A stretch of DNA of 64,000 bases from Ruegeria sp. A3M17 (GTDB taxonomy: Bacteria; Pseudomonadota; Alphaproteobacteria; Rhodobacterales; Rhodobacteraceae). The position numbers and the translations under genes were made by a program. Under the pieces are notes generated by a model. It was not told where the DNA came from and ran no database searches. It saw only the letters and a program-made list of their open reading frames with translations. The DNA lies in the NCBI RefSeq assembly GCF_003318255.1, contig NZ_QOCF01000028.1, positions 186,001-250,000 of the forward strand, written 5' to 3'. The first letter of the stretch is position 1, and each line of letters opens with the position of its first letter. This document shows, piece after piece, positions 17,461-27,550 of this stretch.

Positions 17461-20379
17461 ATGTATGCCGAGCTGTCGATCACGTCGAATTTCACCTTCC
17501 TCACCGGGGCGTCCCACCCCGAGGAGTATATGGAGCGTGCCGTCACCCTGGGCCTGCCCGCCATCGCCATCGCTGATGACAACTCGGTCGCCGGGATCGT
17601 CCGCGCCCATACGCAGGCGCGTGAGATCACCCGCAAGGTGCGCGAACGGCTGGTGTGGGAGGCGCAGAACACCTCCATAGGCCCACCCTGCCCCGATCAC
17701 ATCCCCAAACCGCCCTCGTACCCGATCCACGCGGTGCCCCGCCTGATTCCGGCGGCACGGCTGATCTTTACCGACGCACCCACGGTTACCGCCCTGCCCC
17801 TGAACCGGCAGGGCTGGGCCAATCTGTGCCGCATCCTGTCCAAGGGCCGTCTGCGCGCCGAGAAAGGCGACTGCATCCTGCACCTGACCGACCTGCTGGA
17901 GTTTTCCGACGGTCTCCACCTGCTGCTGTGGCCACAAACGGCCCGGTCTTCGGGCGGCGCGGACGGCTGGCGGACACAAGCGCAACAGCTGACGCGCCGC
18001 TTTGCCGAGCGGATACATCTGTTGATGCACCCCCGGTATGATGGCGCAGATGGCGTATATTTCCCTTTATTAGAGACTGAATCAAAGCAACTCGGTATCC
18101 CCACCCTCGCCAGTTCCACACCGATGATGCATCACGGCACGCGCCGCAAGCTGGGTGATGTGCTGACCGCCATCCGCCTGCGCCGCAAGGTCGATGAGCT
18201 GGGCCGCGAGGCGCTGGCCAATGGCGAACAACGCCTGCGGTCCGAGGCCGAGATGCTGCGCATCTTCAAAGGCTATGAGGGGGCGGTCGCCCGCGCGCAT
18301 GAACTCAGCGAACAGCTCACATTCTCGCTGGACGAGCTGCGTTATGAGTACCCCAGCGAGGGCAGCGAGCAGGAAACCCCAACCCAGCGCCTGCACCGTC
18401 TGGCGCATGAGGGGTTGCAATGGCGCTATCCCGCCGGGGCGTCCGAGAAGGCGAAAAAGATGCTGGCGCATGAGCTCGCCCTGATCGGCAAGCTGAAATA
18501 CGAACCCTACTTTCTGACTGTCCGCGACATCGTCCATTTCGCCCGCTCGCGCGACATCCTCTGCCAGGGGCGCGGGTCTGCCGCCAATTCGGTGGTCTGT
18601 TTCTGCCTCGGCATCACCGAAGTCAGCCCCGAGATGGGCACGATGGTCTTCGAACGCTTTGTCTCCGAGGCGCGGGATGAGCCCCCCGATATCGACGTCG
18701 ATTTCGAACATGAGCGCCGCGAAGAGGTGATTCAGCACATATATGACCGTTATGGCCGCCACCGCGCGGGCCTTTGCGCAACGGTCGTGCATTATCGCGG
18801 CAAACGCGCCATTCGCGAGGTTGGTCGCGCGATGGGGCTGACCGAAGACACCATCTCGGCGCTGTCCTCGCAGCTCTGGGGCTTTTTCTCGGCCGCCGGG
18901 CTTGAGGCGGAACGCATGCGCGAGATTGGCCTCGATCCCGAAGATCGCCGTCTGAAACAGACTCTAATGTTGGTTTATGAGATCGACGGTTTCCCCCGTC
19001 ACCTGTCTCAGCATGTCGGCGGCTTCATCATCACCGAGGGGCGTCTGGACGAGCTTGTTCCTATCGAGAACGCCACGATGGAGGACCGCACGGTCATCTG
19101 CTGGGACAAGGACGATATCGACACGCTGGGCATCCTCAAGGTCGATGTCCTCAGCCTCGGGATGCTGACCTGCATTCGCAAGGCGTTCGATCTGATCGGT
19201 CAGCACCACCAGACCAGCTATACGCTGGCGACCCTGCCGCCCGAGGACCCTGTCGTCTACGACATGCTGTGCAAGGCGGACTCGATTGGCGTTTTTCAGG
19301 TGGAATCACGTGCACAGATGAACTTCCTTCCCCGGATGCGGCCACGTAATTTCTATGATCTGGTGATCGAGGTCGCCATCATCCGCCCCGGCCCCATTCA
19401 GGGCGACATGGTCCACCCTTATATCCGCCGCCGGAACGGAGAGGAGGAGGTCAGCTTCCCCTCGGACGAGTTGGGCGAGGTGTTGGGCAAAACGCTGGGT
19501 GTGCCGCTGTTTCAGGAACAGGCCATGCAGATCGCCATTGTCGGCGCAGGTTTTACCCCGGAACAGGCCGACCGGCTGCGCCGGTCTCTGGCAACCTTCA
19601 AGAAGCACGGCAATGTCAGCGAATTCCGCGCGCTGTTCCTGCGCGGGATGAAGCGTAACGGGTATGAAGACGACTTTGCCGAACGCTGCTTCTCGCAAAT
19701 CGAAGGGTTCGGGTCCTATGGCTTCCCCGAAAGCCACGCGGCCAGCTTTGCGCTGCTGGTCTATGCCTCGGCCTGGATCAAATGCCATCATCCGGGGATA
19801 TTCGCCTGCGCCCTGCTGAATTCGCAGCCAATGGGGTTCTATGCCCCCGCCCAGATCGTCCGCGATGCGCGCGAGCATGGGGTTCAAGTGCGCCCGGTCT
19901 GCATCAATGCCAGCTTTTGGGACAATGTGATGGAACCTGACGGTCAGGGCGGGCTGGCGCTGCGGCTGGGCTTCCGCCAGATCAAGGGCCTCAGCGAGGA
20001 AGATGCCAGCTGGCTGACAGCCGCGCGCGGCAATGGCTACCATCAGGTCGACGATGTCTGGCGCCGTGCCGGTTTGGGACCATCGGTGATCGAACGGCTG
20101 GCCGAGGCGGATGCCTTCGCCGCCTGCGACCTGACACGGCGCGAGGCATTGTGGCAGGCCAAAGCGATCGCCACAGCCAAACCCCTGCCGCTGTTCTCGC
20201 AAGATTTGGAGGGGGAGGCGCTGGATGAACCCGAGGCCTACCTGCCGAAAATGACCTTGGGCGAGCAGGTGGTCGAGGACTACGTCGCCACCCGCCTCAG
20301 CCTACGGGCGCATCCCGTCGCCCTGCTGCGGCATATTCTGACACCGGACCCGCGCGACAAAACCACACCTGTCGCATGA
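17461..20379 (+). CDS. dnaE2: Error-prone DNA polymerase DnaE2 (ImuC), short C-terminus
   Basis: A C-family polymerase alpha subunit of 972 residues. The PHP domain opens the protein (YAELSITSNFTFLTGASHPE). The catalytic core has the PDIDVDFEHERREEVIQ Asp pair near residue 407 and VDVLSLGMLT for the third Asp. Then come the PGPIQGDMVHPYIRRRNGEE and FQEQAMQIAIVGAGF blocks and the SYGFPESHAASFALLVY helix-hairpin region, typical of DnaE2 rather than DnaE1. It ends soon after TRLSLRAHPVALLRHIL, where DnaE2 proteins I know continue about 100 residues into an OB-fold domain, so it may be truncated. It carries out translesion synthesis with ImuB. No clear SD; see the SOS site upstream. Confidence 0.93.
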   Translation: MYAELSITSNFTFLTGASHPEEYMERAVTLGLPAIAIADDNSVAGIVRAHTQAREITRKVRERLVWEAQNTSIGPPCPDHIPKPPSYPIHAVPRLIPAARLIFTDAPTVTALPLNRQGWANLCRILSKGRLRAEKGDCILHLTDLLEFSDGLHLLLWPQTARSSGGADGWRTQAQQLTRRFAERIHLLMHPRYDGADGVYFPLLETESKQLGIPTLASSTPMMHHGTRRKLGDVLTAIRLRRKVDELGREALANGEQRLRSEAEMLRIFKGYEGAVARAHELSEQLTFSLDELRYEYPSEGSEQETPTQRLHRLAHEGLQWRYPAGASEKAKKMLAHELALIGKLKYEPYFLTVRDIVHFARSRDILCQGRGSAANSVVCFCLGITEVSPEMGTMVFERFVSEARDEPPDIDVDFEHERREEVIQHIYDRYGRHRAGLCATVVHYRGKRAIREVGRAMGLTEDTISALSSQLWGFFSAAGLEAERMREIGLDPEDRRLKQTLMLVYEIDGFPRHLSQHVGGFIITEGRLDELVPIENATMEDRTVICWDKDDIDTLGILKVDVLSLGMLTCIRKAFDLIGQHHQTSYTLATLPPEDPVVYDMLCKADSIGVFQVESRAQMNFLPRMRPRNFYDLVIEVAIIRPGPIQGDMVHPYIRRRNGEEEVSFPSDELGEVLGKTLGVPLFQEQAMQIAIVGAGFTPEQADRLRRSLATFKKHGNVSEFRALFLRGMKRNGYEDDFAERCFSQIEGFGSYGFPESHAASFALLVYASAWIKCHHPGIFACALLNSQPMGFYAPAQIVRDAREHGVQVRPVCINASFWDNVMEPDGQGGLALRLGFRQIKGLSEEDASWLTAARGNGYHQVDDVWRRAGLGPSVIERLAEADAFAACDLTRREALWQAKAIATAKPLPLFSQDLEGEALDEPEAYLPKMTLGEQVVEDYVATRLSLRAHPVALLRHILTPDPRDKTTPVA

Positions 20380-20429
20380 CCGCAGAACGGGATATTGCCC
20401 CTGAACAGAGTCGAAACCGGACCGCCCTA

Positions 20430-20843
20430 ATGACCAGACCCACCCTGCCCCCACGCTTTCCTGCAACGCCGGACCAGATCAACGCGCAGGTTCGCGCCTT
20501 TTACGCCCGCGTGCGCGAGGACGCGACACTGGGACCGGTCTTCAACAAACATGTCCACGACTGGCCCGCCCATGAGGAAAAGATCGCCGCCTTCTGGCGC
20601 AACGCGATTTTGTTCGAGCGCAGTTATGACGGCAACCCGCAACGAGTCCATATCGAACGTCCCGACGTAAAGCCCGAGTTCTTCGCCCATTGGCTGGATC
20701 TGTTCGAAGAGGTCGCGATGCAGACGCTGCCCCCTGAAACCGCGATACCGTGGGTCGCGCTGGCGCGCCGCATTGGTGTAGGGATGAAGGCCGGTGTTCA
20801 ATCCGCACGTCAACCCAAGGACGCACCCCCGATCCTGCGATGA
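20430..20843 (+). CDS. Group III truncated hemoglobin
   Basis: About 137 residues from MTRPTLPPRFPATPDQINAQ, with the group III pattern FYARVREDATLGPVFNKHV, WPAHEEKIAAFWRNAILFE and a PQRVHIERPDVKPEFFAHWL stretch in which the His is the likely proximal heme ligand. Such globins (related to Campylobacter Ctb) bind O2 or NO and are linked to nitrosative or oxidative stress. A frame-compatible ATG at 20376 overlaps the dnaE2 stop as ATGA, but the first 18 residues from it look unlike globin. It is probably co-transcribed with dnaE2. Confidence 0.9.
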   Translation: MTRPTLPPRFPATPDQINAQVRAFYARVREDATLGPVFNKHVHDWPAHEEKIAAFWRNAILFERSYDGNPQRVHIERPDVKPEFFAHWLDLFEEVAMQTLPPETAIPWVALARRIGVGMKAGVQSARQPKDAPPILR

Positions 20844-20991
20844 TCCCGCGTCATAGCGGCCATGCAGTGTTAGCGGTAAATTAGGGACTATGCGCGCCTC
20901 TAAAATGGGTTTACTCAAAGGCAAGCCACCCGCAACATACGCGGTGTGATGGCACAGTCACAACACCGAGACATCACCCGAGGCCACAACG

Positions 20992-21930
20992 ATGAGCACT
21001 CAGAACTCCACCCTTCGGGGACTTGGCTATGCGTTTTTGGGCTTTGCGGTCTTTGCCAGCCATGACGCGCTGATCAAGGCGCTTGGCGGGGTCTACTCGG
21101 TGATGCAGATCATCTTTTTCGCCACGCTGTTTTCCTTTGTGCCCATGGCCGTCACGATTCTGACCGACCGGACAACCGGGAACTTCCTGCCCCGCCACCC
21201 ATGGCTGGTGCTGCTGCGGTCGGGCCTGATGGTCACCGCAATGTCCTGCGCGTTTTACTCCTTTTCCGTATTGCCGCTGGCCGAGGTCTATTCGCTGTTG
21301 TTCTCCTTTCCACTGATCGTGACGGTCCTGTCGATCCCCATCCTTGGCGAGGTGGTCCGCGCCCAGCGCTGGGCCGCGGTCGGTGTTGGTCTGATCGGTG
21401 TCCTGATTGTCCTTCGTCCTGGGGCCACCGACATTACCCTAGGCCATCTGGCTGCGTTGATGGCGGCGTTCTGCAGCGCTTTCGCCTCGGTTCTGGTGCG
21501 CAAGATCGGGAATGAGGAACGCTCGGCCGTGCTGATCCTGTACCCCATGCTGTTGGCCATCGCGGTGATGAGCCTTGCACAGCCTGCCGTGTACCAACCA
21601 CCATCCCTGCTGCATCTTGCAATGATGGCGCTGGTCGGTGTGTTCTCGGTCATCGCCCAGCATCTGATCATTCTGGCCTATCGCGCGGCACCCGCCGGGG
21701 TTATTGCCCCAAGCCAGTATAGCCAGATCATCTGGGCCACGATTTTCGGCATGGCTTTCTTTGGTGAACGCCCGGACATCTGGGTTGCAGTCGGTGCAAG
21801 CGTCATTATCGCATCCGGCGTCTACGTGGTGTGGCGCGAAAGCCGGACAAACACGACCTCAGCCAACACACCGGTTCTGCGGGTGCGGTCACCCCGGTCG
21901 GACACCGGGGCGTCACGGCCAGGCGAGTAA
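20992..21930 (+). CDS. EamA/DMT-family transporter
   Basis: A 312-residue polytopic protein with ten predicted helices in two EamA halves: the first begins LGYAFLGFAVFASHDALIKA, the second LGHLAALMAAFCSAFASVLV. The family motif PLAEVYSLLFSFPLIV and the C-terminal SQYSQIIWATIFGMAFFGE fit RhaT/S-adenosylmethionine-exporter-like members. The substrate cannot be assigned. It is followed by a strong hairpin terminator shared with convergent adhC. It is not closely similar to the other EamA gene at 9.8 kb by eye. Confidence 0.88.
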   Translation: MSTQNSTLRGLGYAFLGFAVFASHDALIKALGGVYSVMQIIFFATLFSFVPMAVTILTDRTTGNFLPRHPWLVLLRSGLMVTAMSCAFYSFSVLPLAEVYSLLFSFPLIVTVLSIPILGEVVRAQRWAAVGVGLIGVLIVLRPGATDITLGHLAALMAAFCSAFASVLVRKIGNEERSAVLILYPMLLAIAVMSLAQPAVYQPPSLLHLAMMALVGVFSVIAQHLIILAYRAAPAGVIAPSQYSQIIWATIFGMAFFGERPDIWVAVGASVIIASGVYVVWRESRTNTTSANTPVLRVRSPRSDTGASRPGE

Positions 21931-21938
21931 ACGTCAAA

Positions 21939-21974
21939 TTGAAAACGGCGCACTATTCCGCGCGCCGTTTTCAA
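21939..21974. terminator. Bidirectional hairpin terminator between EamA and adhC genes
   Basis: TTGAAAACGGCGC at 21939-21951 is the exact reverse complement of 21962-21974, giving a 13-bp perfect stem with a 10-base loop. A/T-rich stem ends give U-tract-like runs (TTTTC on one strand, TTTTCAATTTG on the other). It lies 8 bp after the EamA stop and 32 bp from the adhC stop. Confidence 0.8.
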
Positions 21975-22006
21975 CCGCATCATGCGGATTGTCTCGTATT
22001 TGAGCC

Positions 22007-23119
<1,113 letters not shown>

Positions 23120-23249
23120 GATCGTTGTCTCCCTGTCTTATTTGCCCCGACCCTGCGTCAATTGCAGGGTGTTTTCAACTGCGCTTTGGTGGCAGGTTGG
23201 CTAAATGTTTGATATTGCAGTAACGACATTGTCAGAAGGAGAAACGCCA

Positions 23250-23534
23250 ATGCACCGATTTATTCCCGCGCTGGTCCTGCTGGCAGGCTGTGCCGAGACG
23301 ATTGCACCTGTGGAAACACCCGCCTCAACGGACGCGCCGGTTGATCTGGCCTTTTGCCTGGGCGACGATTTTGCCGATTCCATCGGCCAACCGGTTTCGA
23401 CCATCCAAGCCCAGTTGCCCGAACGGTCGCGTGTTCTGGGTCCTGATGACATTGCCACACAGGATTATCGCATCGACCGGCTGAATGTTTTCGTGAACAG
23501 CTCGGGTATCATTCAACGCCTGACCTGCGGGTAA
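23250..23534 (+). CDS. I78-type peptidase inhibitor lipoprotein
   Basis: Start at 23250, preceded by AGAAGGAGA. The 94-residue product begins MHRFIPALVLLAGCAE, a short lipoprotein signal with lipobox LAGC. The mature part carries LAFCLGDDFADSIGQPVSTI and a C-terminal DYRIDRLNVFVNSSGIIQRL, the I78 inhibitor fold (elastase-inhibitor-like, potato-inhibitor type) with a C-terminal Cys that may pair with the earlier one. It is presumably anchored in the outer membrane facing the periplasm. It lies between divergent adhC and imuB. Confidence 0.82.
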   Translation: MHRFIPALVLLAGCAETIAPVETPASTDAPVDLAFCLGDDFADSIGQPVSTIQAQLPERSRVLGPDDIATQDYRIDRLNVFVNSSGIIQRLTCG

Positions 23535-23564
23535 GCGTGGACTCGAGGCATGATTCTACGATAA

Positions 23565-23579
23565 GAACAAAATGGGAAC
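23565..23579 (+). promoter_or_regulatory. LexA (SOS) box upstream of imuB
   Basis: GAAC at 23565-23568, seven bases, and GAAC at 23576-23579 exactly match the GAAC-N7-GAAC alphaproteobacterial LexA operator. The site ends 16 bp before the imuB ATG, and TACGAT just upstream could be the -10 it would block. The match supports SOS induction of imuB. Confidence 0.75.
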
Positions 23580-23595
23580 ATTTTGATGTCTGCCA

Positions 23596-25248
23596 ATGCC
23601 AAAACGCCGAATACTCTCACTGTGGTTCCCCCGTCTGGGGGCTGAACGGCTGATCCGCGCTGCGCGGGGGCTGCATGTTGGCCCTTTGGCCGTCGTTGTG
23701 GAACAGTCGAACATGCAGGTGATCACCTCGCTGAACGCAGAAGCGCAGGCCGCAGGTCTGCGTGTGGGGCAGCCCGTGCGTGATGCCCATGCCATGTGCG
23801 CGGCCCTGATCACGCGACACCGCAACGTCCCGGCCGAGGCCGCGTTTCTGACCGTGCTGCGCCGCTGGGCCGGCAAGTTCAGCCCATGGGTGGCTGAGGA
23901 GGTCCCCGATGGCCTGATCGTCGACCTGTCAGGCTGCACGCATTTGTTCGGCGGGGAAGAGGCGCTGCTGAGCGTCCTTGAAACCGACTGCGCCGATATG
24001 GGTCTGAGCGTGCAGATGGGCATCGCCGACACGTTGGGCGCGGCCTGGGCGCTGGCGCGTTATGCGGGGCAAGAGGCCACGTCTGACCGCAACGGCGACG
24101 CCATCAGCCAAGAGGCCCGCGCCACCCGCGCCCGCGCCACCAAACGGCGGCACTGGACCAAGGGCGGGGCCGCGCCGCAGGTGATGGCCTTGGGCGGTGG
24201 CGCGCGGATCGCGGCACCGGGACAAACCTACGGCGCGCTAAGCCCCTTGCCAATTGCGGCGCTGCGGCTGGAAGATCAGGTCGTGGCGCAACTGAACCGG
24301 TTGGGCCTGCGCCGGATCGGCGATCTGTTGGGCCAACCCCGCGCCTCTCTCGCCCGACGTTTCGGGCGCGGTCTGGTGATGCGTCTGGATCAGGCGATGG
24401 GCAGCGCACCCGAGCCGGTATCCCCCGCGCGTCCGCCGCATCACTTTGCGGTGCGGATGACCCTGCCCAACCCGATCGGGTTGATCGAGGATGTGATGGC
24501 CGCCATCGACCGGGTGTTGCCCACGCTGTGCACGAAGCTGGAAGAGAAGGCGCGCGGCGTTCGCACCCTGCGTCTTGAGGCGCACCGCGCCGATCAGGCG
24601 GCCGAGATCATCGAGGTTGGTCTGGCCCGCCCAACCTATGACAAACATCGTATTCGCCCCTTGTTAGAGATGAAGGTCGACAAGATCGACGCAGGCTATG
24701 GCATCGACATGCTGCGGCTTGAGGCGATCCAGACCGAGCCGATCCACGCCCGTACAGTGGCCGGTCACGCCGAGGCCCGCCGTGTGGCCCGCGCGCGGCT
24801 GGAGGGCAATACAGCCGTCGATGACCTGATCGGTAAACTGGGCGCGCGGGTCGGGCTGGAGGTGATCACGCGCCGCCATCCGGCCGCGTCGCATATCCCC
24901 GAGAAAACGGCACAGACGTTGGCAGCGGCGTGGTCCGAACCCGCGCGCGACTGGCCCGCCCCACCGCGCCCGCGCCCCTTGCAGATGTGGCAGCCCGAGC
25001 CGGTGATGGCCGCCGAGGCCCCGGACGTGCCCAACGCCTTTCGCTGGCGCGGTCGTGACTGGCAGTTGGCGCAGGCAACCGGCCCAGAGCGCATCGCGCC
25101 GGAATGGTGGCTGGATGACCCCAACTGGCGCAGCGGCGTGCGCGATTACTGGGTGGTGGTAACCGAACAGGGCGAGCGGCTGTGGCTGTTTTACGGCCAT
25201 GGCGGCACCATGTCGGCAGGCTGGTTCTGTCAGGGGCAGTTTGGGTAG
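23596..25248 (+). CDS. imuB: ImuB, Y-family polymerase-like mutasome protein
   Basis: A 550-residue Y-family homologue beginning MPKRRILSLWFPRLGAERLI, with GLRVGQPVRDAHAMCAAL, the LIVDLSGCTHLFGGEEALL palm segment and an LRRIGDLLGQPRASLARRFG helix-hairpin-helix. As in known ImuB proteins the canonical catalytic carboxylates of Y-family polymerases appear missing, so its role is to bridge the beta clamp and DnaE2 in translesion synthesis. A charged insertion rich in Ala and Arg near residues 160-190 is variable. imuA, normally directly upstream in an imuA-imuB-dnaE2 operon, is not present. The ATG has no good SD; an out-of-frame ATG lies 10 bp before it. Confidence 0.92.
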   Translation: MPKRRILSLWFPRLGAERLIRAARGLHVGPLAVVVEQSNMQVITSLNAEAQAAGLRVGQPVRDAHAMCAALITRHRNVPAEAAFLTVLRRWAGKFSPWVAEEVPDGLIVDLSGCTHLFGGEEALLSVLETDCADMGLSVQMGIADTLGAAWALARYAGQEATSDRNGDAISQEARATRARATKRRHWTKGGAAPQVMALGGGARIAAPGQTYGALSPLPIAALRLEDQVVAQLNRLGLRRIGDLLGQPRASLARRFGRGLVMRLDQAMGSAPEPVSPARPPHHFAVRMTLPNPIGLIEDVMAAIDRVLPTLCTKLEEKARGVRTLRLEAHRADQAAEIIEVGLARPTYDKHRIRPLLEMKVDKIDAGYGIDMLRLEAIQTEPIHARTVAGHAEARRVARARLEGNTAVDDLIGKLGARVGLEVITRRHPAASHIPEKTAQTLAAAWSEPARDWPAPPRPRPLQMWQPEPVMAAEAPDVPNAFRWRGRDWQLAQATGPERIAPEWWLDDPNWRSGVRDYWVVVTEQGERLWLFYGHGGTMSAGWFCQGQFG

Positions 25249-25264
25249 GCGAGCTGATTAGAGT

Positions 25265-25990
25265 CTATTTTCCACGATAAATCAGCCAATCCGGCAAATA
25301 ATCTAGCAGCCGGATCACCCAGGAAAACGGTGCCGGGAAGTCAGTACGGAACCGGCGGCGCGACATCGCCCTAACCACCCGATCCGCCGCGTCCTCGGGC
25401 GTCATCAGCATCGGCATCTTGAAGGTGTTCTTTTCGGTCAGGCGGGTCATGATAAAGCCCGGATTGACGATCCTTACAGTCACCCCTGTACCTGCCAGAT
25501 CAAATCGCATCGTTTCCGCCAGTGAGACAAGCGCCGCCTTGCTGGCCGCGTACCCCACCGCAGCCGGAAGCCCGCGATAGCCGGACAAAGACCCGATCAG
25601 AGTAATGTCGCCCTGACCTGCGCGCACAAAACCCGGCACCGTCTCACCCAATACGCGCAGCGCGCCAAGGTAGTTCACGTCTGTCATAGACAGAACAGCT
25701 TCTGTATCCCAATCGGCAGATTTCATAGGCTCATAGGCGCCGGCATTGTAGACCAGCCCATCCACCACACCGACATCTGCAACGGCCCGGCGCACAGCCG
25801 CCAAATCGGTCACATCAAACGGCACCGCCCGCGCGTCCGGAAGGGCTTCACAGATCTCAGCAAGCCGCCCCGCATTGCGAGCCGACAGGATCAGTTTTGC
25901 GCCCTGGCGGCTGAGCGATTGGGCCAAAGATCGGCCCAGCCCCTCACTGGCGCCAACGATCCAATATGTTTTTCCGTCAAAACTGCTCAT
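25265..25990 (-). CDS. Short-chain dehydrogenase/reductase (SDR)
   Basis: A 241-residue classical SDR from MSSFDGKTYWIVGASEGLG: cofactor loop GASEGLGRS, NAG-type motif VYNAGAYEP, catalytic Ser in IGSLSGYRG and the YAASK tetrad. The C-terminus is hydrophobic and basic (WVIRLLDYLPDWLIYRGK), suggesting membrane contact. The substrate is unknown. It is divergent from the FAD-oxidoreductase operon, a pairing common in Rhodobacterales singlet-oxygen-response loci, and its stop lies 16 bp from that of imuB. A longer frame to 26032 is unlikely because the chosen ATG abuts the domain. Confidence 0.88.
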   Translation of the reverse strand: MSSFDGKTYWIVGASEGLGRSLAQSLSRQGAKLILSARNAGRLAEICEALPDARAVPFDVTDLAAVRRAVADVGVVDGLVYNAGAYEPMKSADWDTEAVLSMTDVNYLGALRVLGETVPGFVRAGQGDITLIGSLSGYRGLPAAVGYAASKAALVSLAETMRFDLAGTGVTVRIVNPGFIMTRLTEKNTFKMPMLMTPEDAADRVVRAMSRRRFRTDFPAPFSWVIRLLDYLPDWLIYRGK

Positions 25991-26160
25991 GCTTGGGCCA
26001 TCCGGACTGTCGGGCACACATGGCCCGGACATTGGTTTCGTGTTGTTACAGACATTTTAGGGATTTTACGAAACGGCGACAAAGTTGGATCACGTGAACG
26101 CGCCAAAAACCGGAAAAGACATCTTGATGTAACGCACGTTCAAAAAAAGTCCAACGTGAT

Positions 26161-26190
26161 TGATCCGTACCCTCATCTGATGCGTAATCC
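26161..26190 (+). promoter_or_regulatory. Candidate ECF sigma (RpoE-ChrR type) promoter
   Basis: TGATCC at 26161-26166 equals the -35 element recognised by the RpoE of the RpoE-ChrR pair in Rhodobacter. After 18 bp comes TAATCC at 26185-26190, an imperfect -10. The operon start codon is 29 bp further on. The downstream gene set fits this regulon, but the -10 is weak. Confidence 0.45.
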
Positions 26191-26218
26191 TATTAAATTG
26201 CCGAACTAAGAGGATCAC

Positions 26219-27550
26219 ATGTTCGACGAACCAAGGGGCGTACGCAAGAAAATCGCAATTGTAGGTGCAGGCATTTCCGGTCTATCCGCAGCTTACTATC
26301 TATCCAAAGACAATGATGTAACGATCTATGAGGCCGAGCCCAGATTGGGAGGCCACGCCCGAACGGTGGTGGCGGGCAAAAACGGCGATCAACCGGTCGA
26401 CACCGGGTTCATCGTGTTCAACTATGCCACTTACCCCAACCTGACCAAACTATTCGACGAGCTGAACGTCCCGGTCACCAAAAGCGAGATGAGCTTTGGG
26501 GCAACGATCGATAATGGCCGCCTTGAATACGGATTGAACAATCTGCGCACGCTGACAGCGCAAAAACGCAACCTGATGCGTCCGGCCTATTACAAGATGA
26601 TTTCGGATATCCTGCGCTTTGGCAAAGAAGCCCCAGAAGCTGCCAAGAACAATGACACTACGATTGGCGAACTGATAGACGAGCTGCGTTTGGGCCACTG
26701 GTTCCGCCACAACTATCTGATGCCCATGTGCGGGGCGATCTGGTCTACCCCCGTCGAATTCATTGATCGCTTTCCCGCACGTTCGCTGGTGCAGTTCTTT
26801 CAGAACCATGCCTTGCTGGCCGGTGATCGGTCAAAACAGCATCAGTGGTGGACGGTCAAAGGCGGTAGCATCGAATATGTCCGCCGGATCGAGGCTGCAT
26901 TGCGGGCCCGCGGTTGCGAAATCCGCGTCGCCTCGCCTGTACAACACGTCCAGCGAAACGAACTGGGCGTGACCGTACTCAGCGAAGGTCAGGTTGACCT
27001 TTATGAAGAGATCATCTTTGCCACCCATTCCGACCAGTCGCTTGCCATTCTGGGCGACAGCGCCACACCCGAAGAAATTGCTGCCCTTAGCGCGATCAAG
27101 TACCAGCCCAACAAGGCCGTCTTGCATTGCGATCCCGGCCAGATGCCCAAAAGGCGGGCCTGCTGGTCCAGCTGGACCTATCGTTCACAGGCCGGAAATG
27201 TCGGCGTTACCTACTGGATGAACCGGTTGCAGAACATTCCGGACAATGATCCGATGTTTGTAACGCTCAATGTTGCGGCGGATATTCCCGCAGACAAAAT
27301 CTATGACGAAGTCGAATTCGCCCATCCGGTTTTCGATCAAGCCGCATTGAAGGCCCAGGGGCAAATTCGCGACATGCAGGGACAGAACAAAACGTGGTTT
27401 GCCGGTGCATATAACCGGCATGGTTTTCACGAAGACGGGATTGCCAGCGCGATGCATGTTGTTGCGCAGTTGAATGGCACCCCGCAAACCATCGGAGCTG
27501 ACAATGGCATTGCCAAAAACGACCCGGTCATCCCTGTCGCGGCCGAATAG
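26219..27550 (+). CDS. FAD/NAD(P)-binding amine-oxidase-family oxidoreductase
   Basis: A 443-residue flavoprotein opening with IAIVGAGISGLSAAYYLSKD and YEAEPRLGGHART, the Rossmann GxGxxG and GG motifs of the amine oxidase / phytoene desaturase superfamily. It continues with DTGFIVFNYATYPNL and closes with a second FAD contact, TWFAGAYNRHGFHEDGIASA. Homologues usually sit with DUF1365 and cyclopropane-fatty-acid-synthase-like genes in RpoE-ChrR-linked operons, where they are implicated in fatty-acid modification; neither partner is here. The start has AGAGGA upstream. It is the first gene of a run of overlapping genes. Confidence 0.88.
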   Translation: MFDEPRGVRKKIAIVGAGISGLSAAYYLSKDNDVTIYEAEPRLGGHARTVVAGKNGDQPVDTGFIVFNYATYPNLTKLFDELNVPVTKSEMSFGATIDNGRLEYGLNNLRTLTAQKRNLMRPAYYKMISDILRFGKEAPEAAKNNDTTIGELIDELRLGHWFRHNYLMPMCGAIWSTPVEFIDRFPARSLVQFFQNHALLAGDRSKQHQWWTVKGGSIEYVRRIEAALRARGCEIRVASPVQHVQRNELGVTVLSEGQVDLYEEIIFATHSDQSLAILGDSATPEEIAALSAIKYQPNKAVLHCDPGQMPKRRACWSSWTYRSQAGNVGVTYWMNRLQNIPDNDPMFVTLNVAADIPADKIYDEVEFAHPVFDQAALKAQGQIRDMQGQNKTWFAGAYNRHGFHEDGIASAMHVVAQLNGTPQTIGADNGIAKNDPVIPVAAE

